In this document: piece after piece, positions 63,895 through 64,000 of the stretch
How the letters are laid out: each line of letters opens with the position of its first letter
How positions within the stretch are numbered: the stretch's first letter is position 1
From: Echiichthys vipera
Lineage: Eukaryota > Chordata > Actinopteri > Perciformes > Trachinidae
Assembly: GCA_963691815.1 (NCBI GenBank)
Contig: OY829668.1
Coordinates: forward strand, 18,581,953 to 18,645,952
Direction: 5' to 3'
Length of the DNA stretch: 64,000 nucleotides
Notes under the pieces: generated by a model
The model's input: the letters and a program-made list of their open reading frames with translations, nothing else
The model's database searches: none
What the model was told of the DNA's origin: nothing
Translations under genes and position numbers: made by a program

Positions 63895-64000
63895 TGACAG
63901 TCATCACCGGAAGTGACGTTTATTATTTACCGACCTAAACACCGGAAGCAGTGCGCGGAGAAGTCTTTAGTTTAATCGAAATAACGGCAGAAAAACCGAT
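63895..64000 (+). promoter_or_regulatory. Promoter-like sequence with ETS-type motifs at the window edge
   Basis: ACCGGAAGTGACG (63,906-63,918), an ETS core next to a half-CRE, and CACCGGAAGCAG (63,940-63,951), another ETS core, lie in a short CpG-containing stretch (GTGCGCGG). No TATA box is evident. This is a common layout for housekeeping promoters. The gene would lie beyond the window, so this is inference from motifs only. Confidence 0.35.

Overview
The window looks like nuclear DNA of a ray-finned (teleost) fish. Nearly everything in it is retroelement or DNA-transposon sequence of types common in teleosts: L2-group LINEs with an esterase ORF1, an I/Nimb-like LINE with RNase H, an L1-group LINE, jockey/Rex1-like LINEs, Ty3/gypsy elements, gamma-type endogenous retroviruses (ERVs), PIF/Harbinger and hAT transposons, and tRNA-derived SINEs. 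The only host-type coding sequence I recognise is a decayed C2H2 zinc-finger gene fragment near 22-23 kb. A promoter-like stretch with ETS-type motifs sits at the right edge. No tRNA, rRNA, CRISPR or prokaryotic feature is present.

Layout. 1-4,023: ERV copy 1, minus strand, with gag fused to integrase by a large deletion. 4,024-5,734: unassigned AT-rich DNA ending in a candidate retroviral primer-binding site. 5,735-10,330: ERV copy 2, minus, carrying a PIF/Harbinger insertion. 10,311-20,661: a Ty3/gypsy element, minus, whose integrase is split by a nearly full-length L2-group LINE (10,682-16,770) with both ORFs open. 20,662-21,550: a Thr-rich minisatellite interrupted by a dispersed repeat. 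22.1-23.6 kb: zinc-finger remnant with a copied piece of ERV gag inserted. 24,614-31,187: ERV copy 3, plus, with a solo LTR in gag. 31,681-33,432: decayed LINE of the type without an AP endonuclease. 33,535-38,641: L1-group LINE with target-site duplications.

38,932-41,877: Gmr1-like LTR retrotransposon, minus, with integrase encoded before reverse transcriptase. 41,878-45,240: second L2-like LINE, minus. 45,245-46,300: L2 3' UTR with a solo LTR flanked by a 5-bp duplication. 46,335-47,460: jockey/Rex1-like LINE. 47.46-49.75 kb: L1-type ORF1 scrap, hAT transposase remnant, SINE, and a second copy of the dispersed repeat. 49,795-63,860: one I/Nimb-like LINE split twice, first by a gypsy element (50,284-57,105, itself carrying a LINE tail in its LTR) and then by a minus-strand jockey/Rex1-like LINE (60,049-62,833).

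The genes do not form a pathway. Each cluster is a retroelement's own replication set (gag/ORF1, protease, reverse transcriptase, RNase H, integrase or endonuclease), mostly inactivated by stops, frameshifts and deletions. The layering gives a relative order of events: the gypsy at 10-20 kb predates its L2 guest; the ERV family spread before the Harbinger, solo-LTR and gag-fragment insertions; the Nimb-like LINE predates its gypsy and jockey/Rex1-like guests. The best candidates for present or recent coding capacity are the two ORFs of the L2 element.
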